The position numbers were made by a program, and so were the translations under genes. This document shows positions 63,919 to 64,000 of a DNA stretch of 64,000 nucleotides, piece after piece. Under the pieces are notes generated by a model. That model did not search any database and was not told the DNA's origin. It saw nothing but the letters and a program-made list of their open reading frames with translations. Each line of letters begins with the position of its first letter. Positions within the stretch are counted from its first letter, which is position 1. This stretch comes from Qipengyuania gaetbuli (GTDB lineage: Bacteria; Pseudomonadota; Alphaproteobacteria; Sphingomonadales; Sphingomonadaceae): positions 620,001 to 684,000 of the forward strand of contig NZ_WTYF01000004.1 in the NCBI RefSeq assembly GCF_009827315.1, written 5' to 3'.

Positions 63919-64000
63919 CGGGCGATCTCCGGCACTTCGACAGGCTCGGTAATCGGCCGGATCGGCTCTTCGCCGCCGTCGATCCATGCGATGACGAGCA
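63915..64000 (-). CDS. 3' end of an unidentified gene (5' end outside window)
   Basis: The last 28 codons read LVIAWIDGGEEPIRPITEPVE and end with VPEIAR and TGA at 63917-63915. The overlap ATGA with the next gene suggests cotranscription. Too little is present to identify it. Confidence 0.5.
   Translation of the reverse strand, partial: LVIAWIDGGEEPIRPITEPVEVPEIAR

Overview
The window is a 64 kb stretch of chromosome with high GC, densely packed coding and almost no non-coding DNA. The gene content points to an alphaproteobacterium of the Sphingomonadales, most likely an Erythrobacteraceae member. The indications are AddAB instead of RecBCD, a DivL-type tyrosine pseudo-kinase, AmgK/MurU cell-wall recycling, Flp pilins, and several small conserved proteins that I know only from sphingomonads. 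The taxonomic call is an inference from reading the proteins, not from a database search.

Layout. (1) 1-6.9 kb: the 3' end of a dihydrolipoamide dehydrogenase gene, a small SEDS-like membrane protein, an amidase, a PepSY protein and a TRIC-type channel on the + strand, then two paralogous secreted Tyr/Arg/Asp-rich proteins and a serine hydrolase on the - strand. (2) 6.9-28.8 kb, all on the - strand: the str operon (rpsL-rpsG-fusA-tuf), the S10/spc operons (rpsJ to rpmD, then rplO-secY-adk) and the alpha operon (rpsM-rpsK-rpoA-rplQ). A strong terminator after tuf and a candidate promoter before rpsJ separate str from S10. Two foreign-looking insertions sit in this block: a glycosyltransferase gene on the opposite strand between rpmD and rplO, with a hairpin terminator on the rpmD side, and a secreted SRPBCC protein between adk and rpsM. 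(3) 28.8-30.6 kb: a small accessory patch with two ~110 bp direct repeats flanking two small genes, one a degenerate cold-shock-like protein, followed by a 5'-truncated gene. (4) 30.6-35.5 kb: a copper island. copA-copB diverge from csoR-DUF2231-DUF411 around CsoR-type operators, and a DUF305 membrane protein follows. (5) 35.5-50.4 kb: acetyltransferases and a LysR regulator, then a long - strand series ahcY, divL, tsaE, amgK, murU, addB, addA, trxA in which most genes overlap by 4-8 bases. (6) 50.5-58 kb: secreted hypothetical proteins, a peroxiredoxin, an esterase-like hydrolase, a hemerythrin-phospholipase D-folE operon, a small zincin, tRNA-Arg(ACG) and a MutT Nudix hydrolase. (7) 58-64 kb: two Flp-type pilins, then the - strand genes for a large secreted protein, a XerD-like recombinase, accA and an M48 lipoprotein protease.

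How the parts work together. The central block makes the translation and secretion machinery. The copper island pairs periplasmic copper oxidation and outer-membrane handling (CopA/CopB) with CsoR copper sensing. The divL-tsaE-amgK-murU-addBA run puts cell-cycle control, tRNA modification, peptidoglycan recycling and double-strand break repair in one likely transcription unit. I found no CRISPR array, no intact insertion sequence and no prophage.
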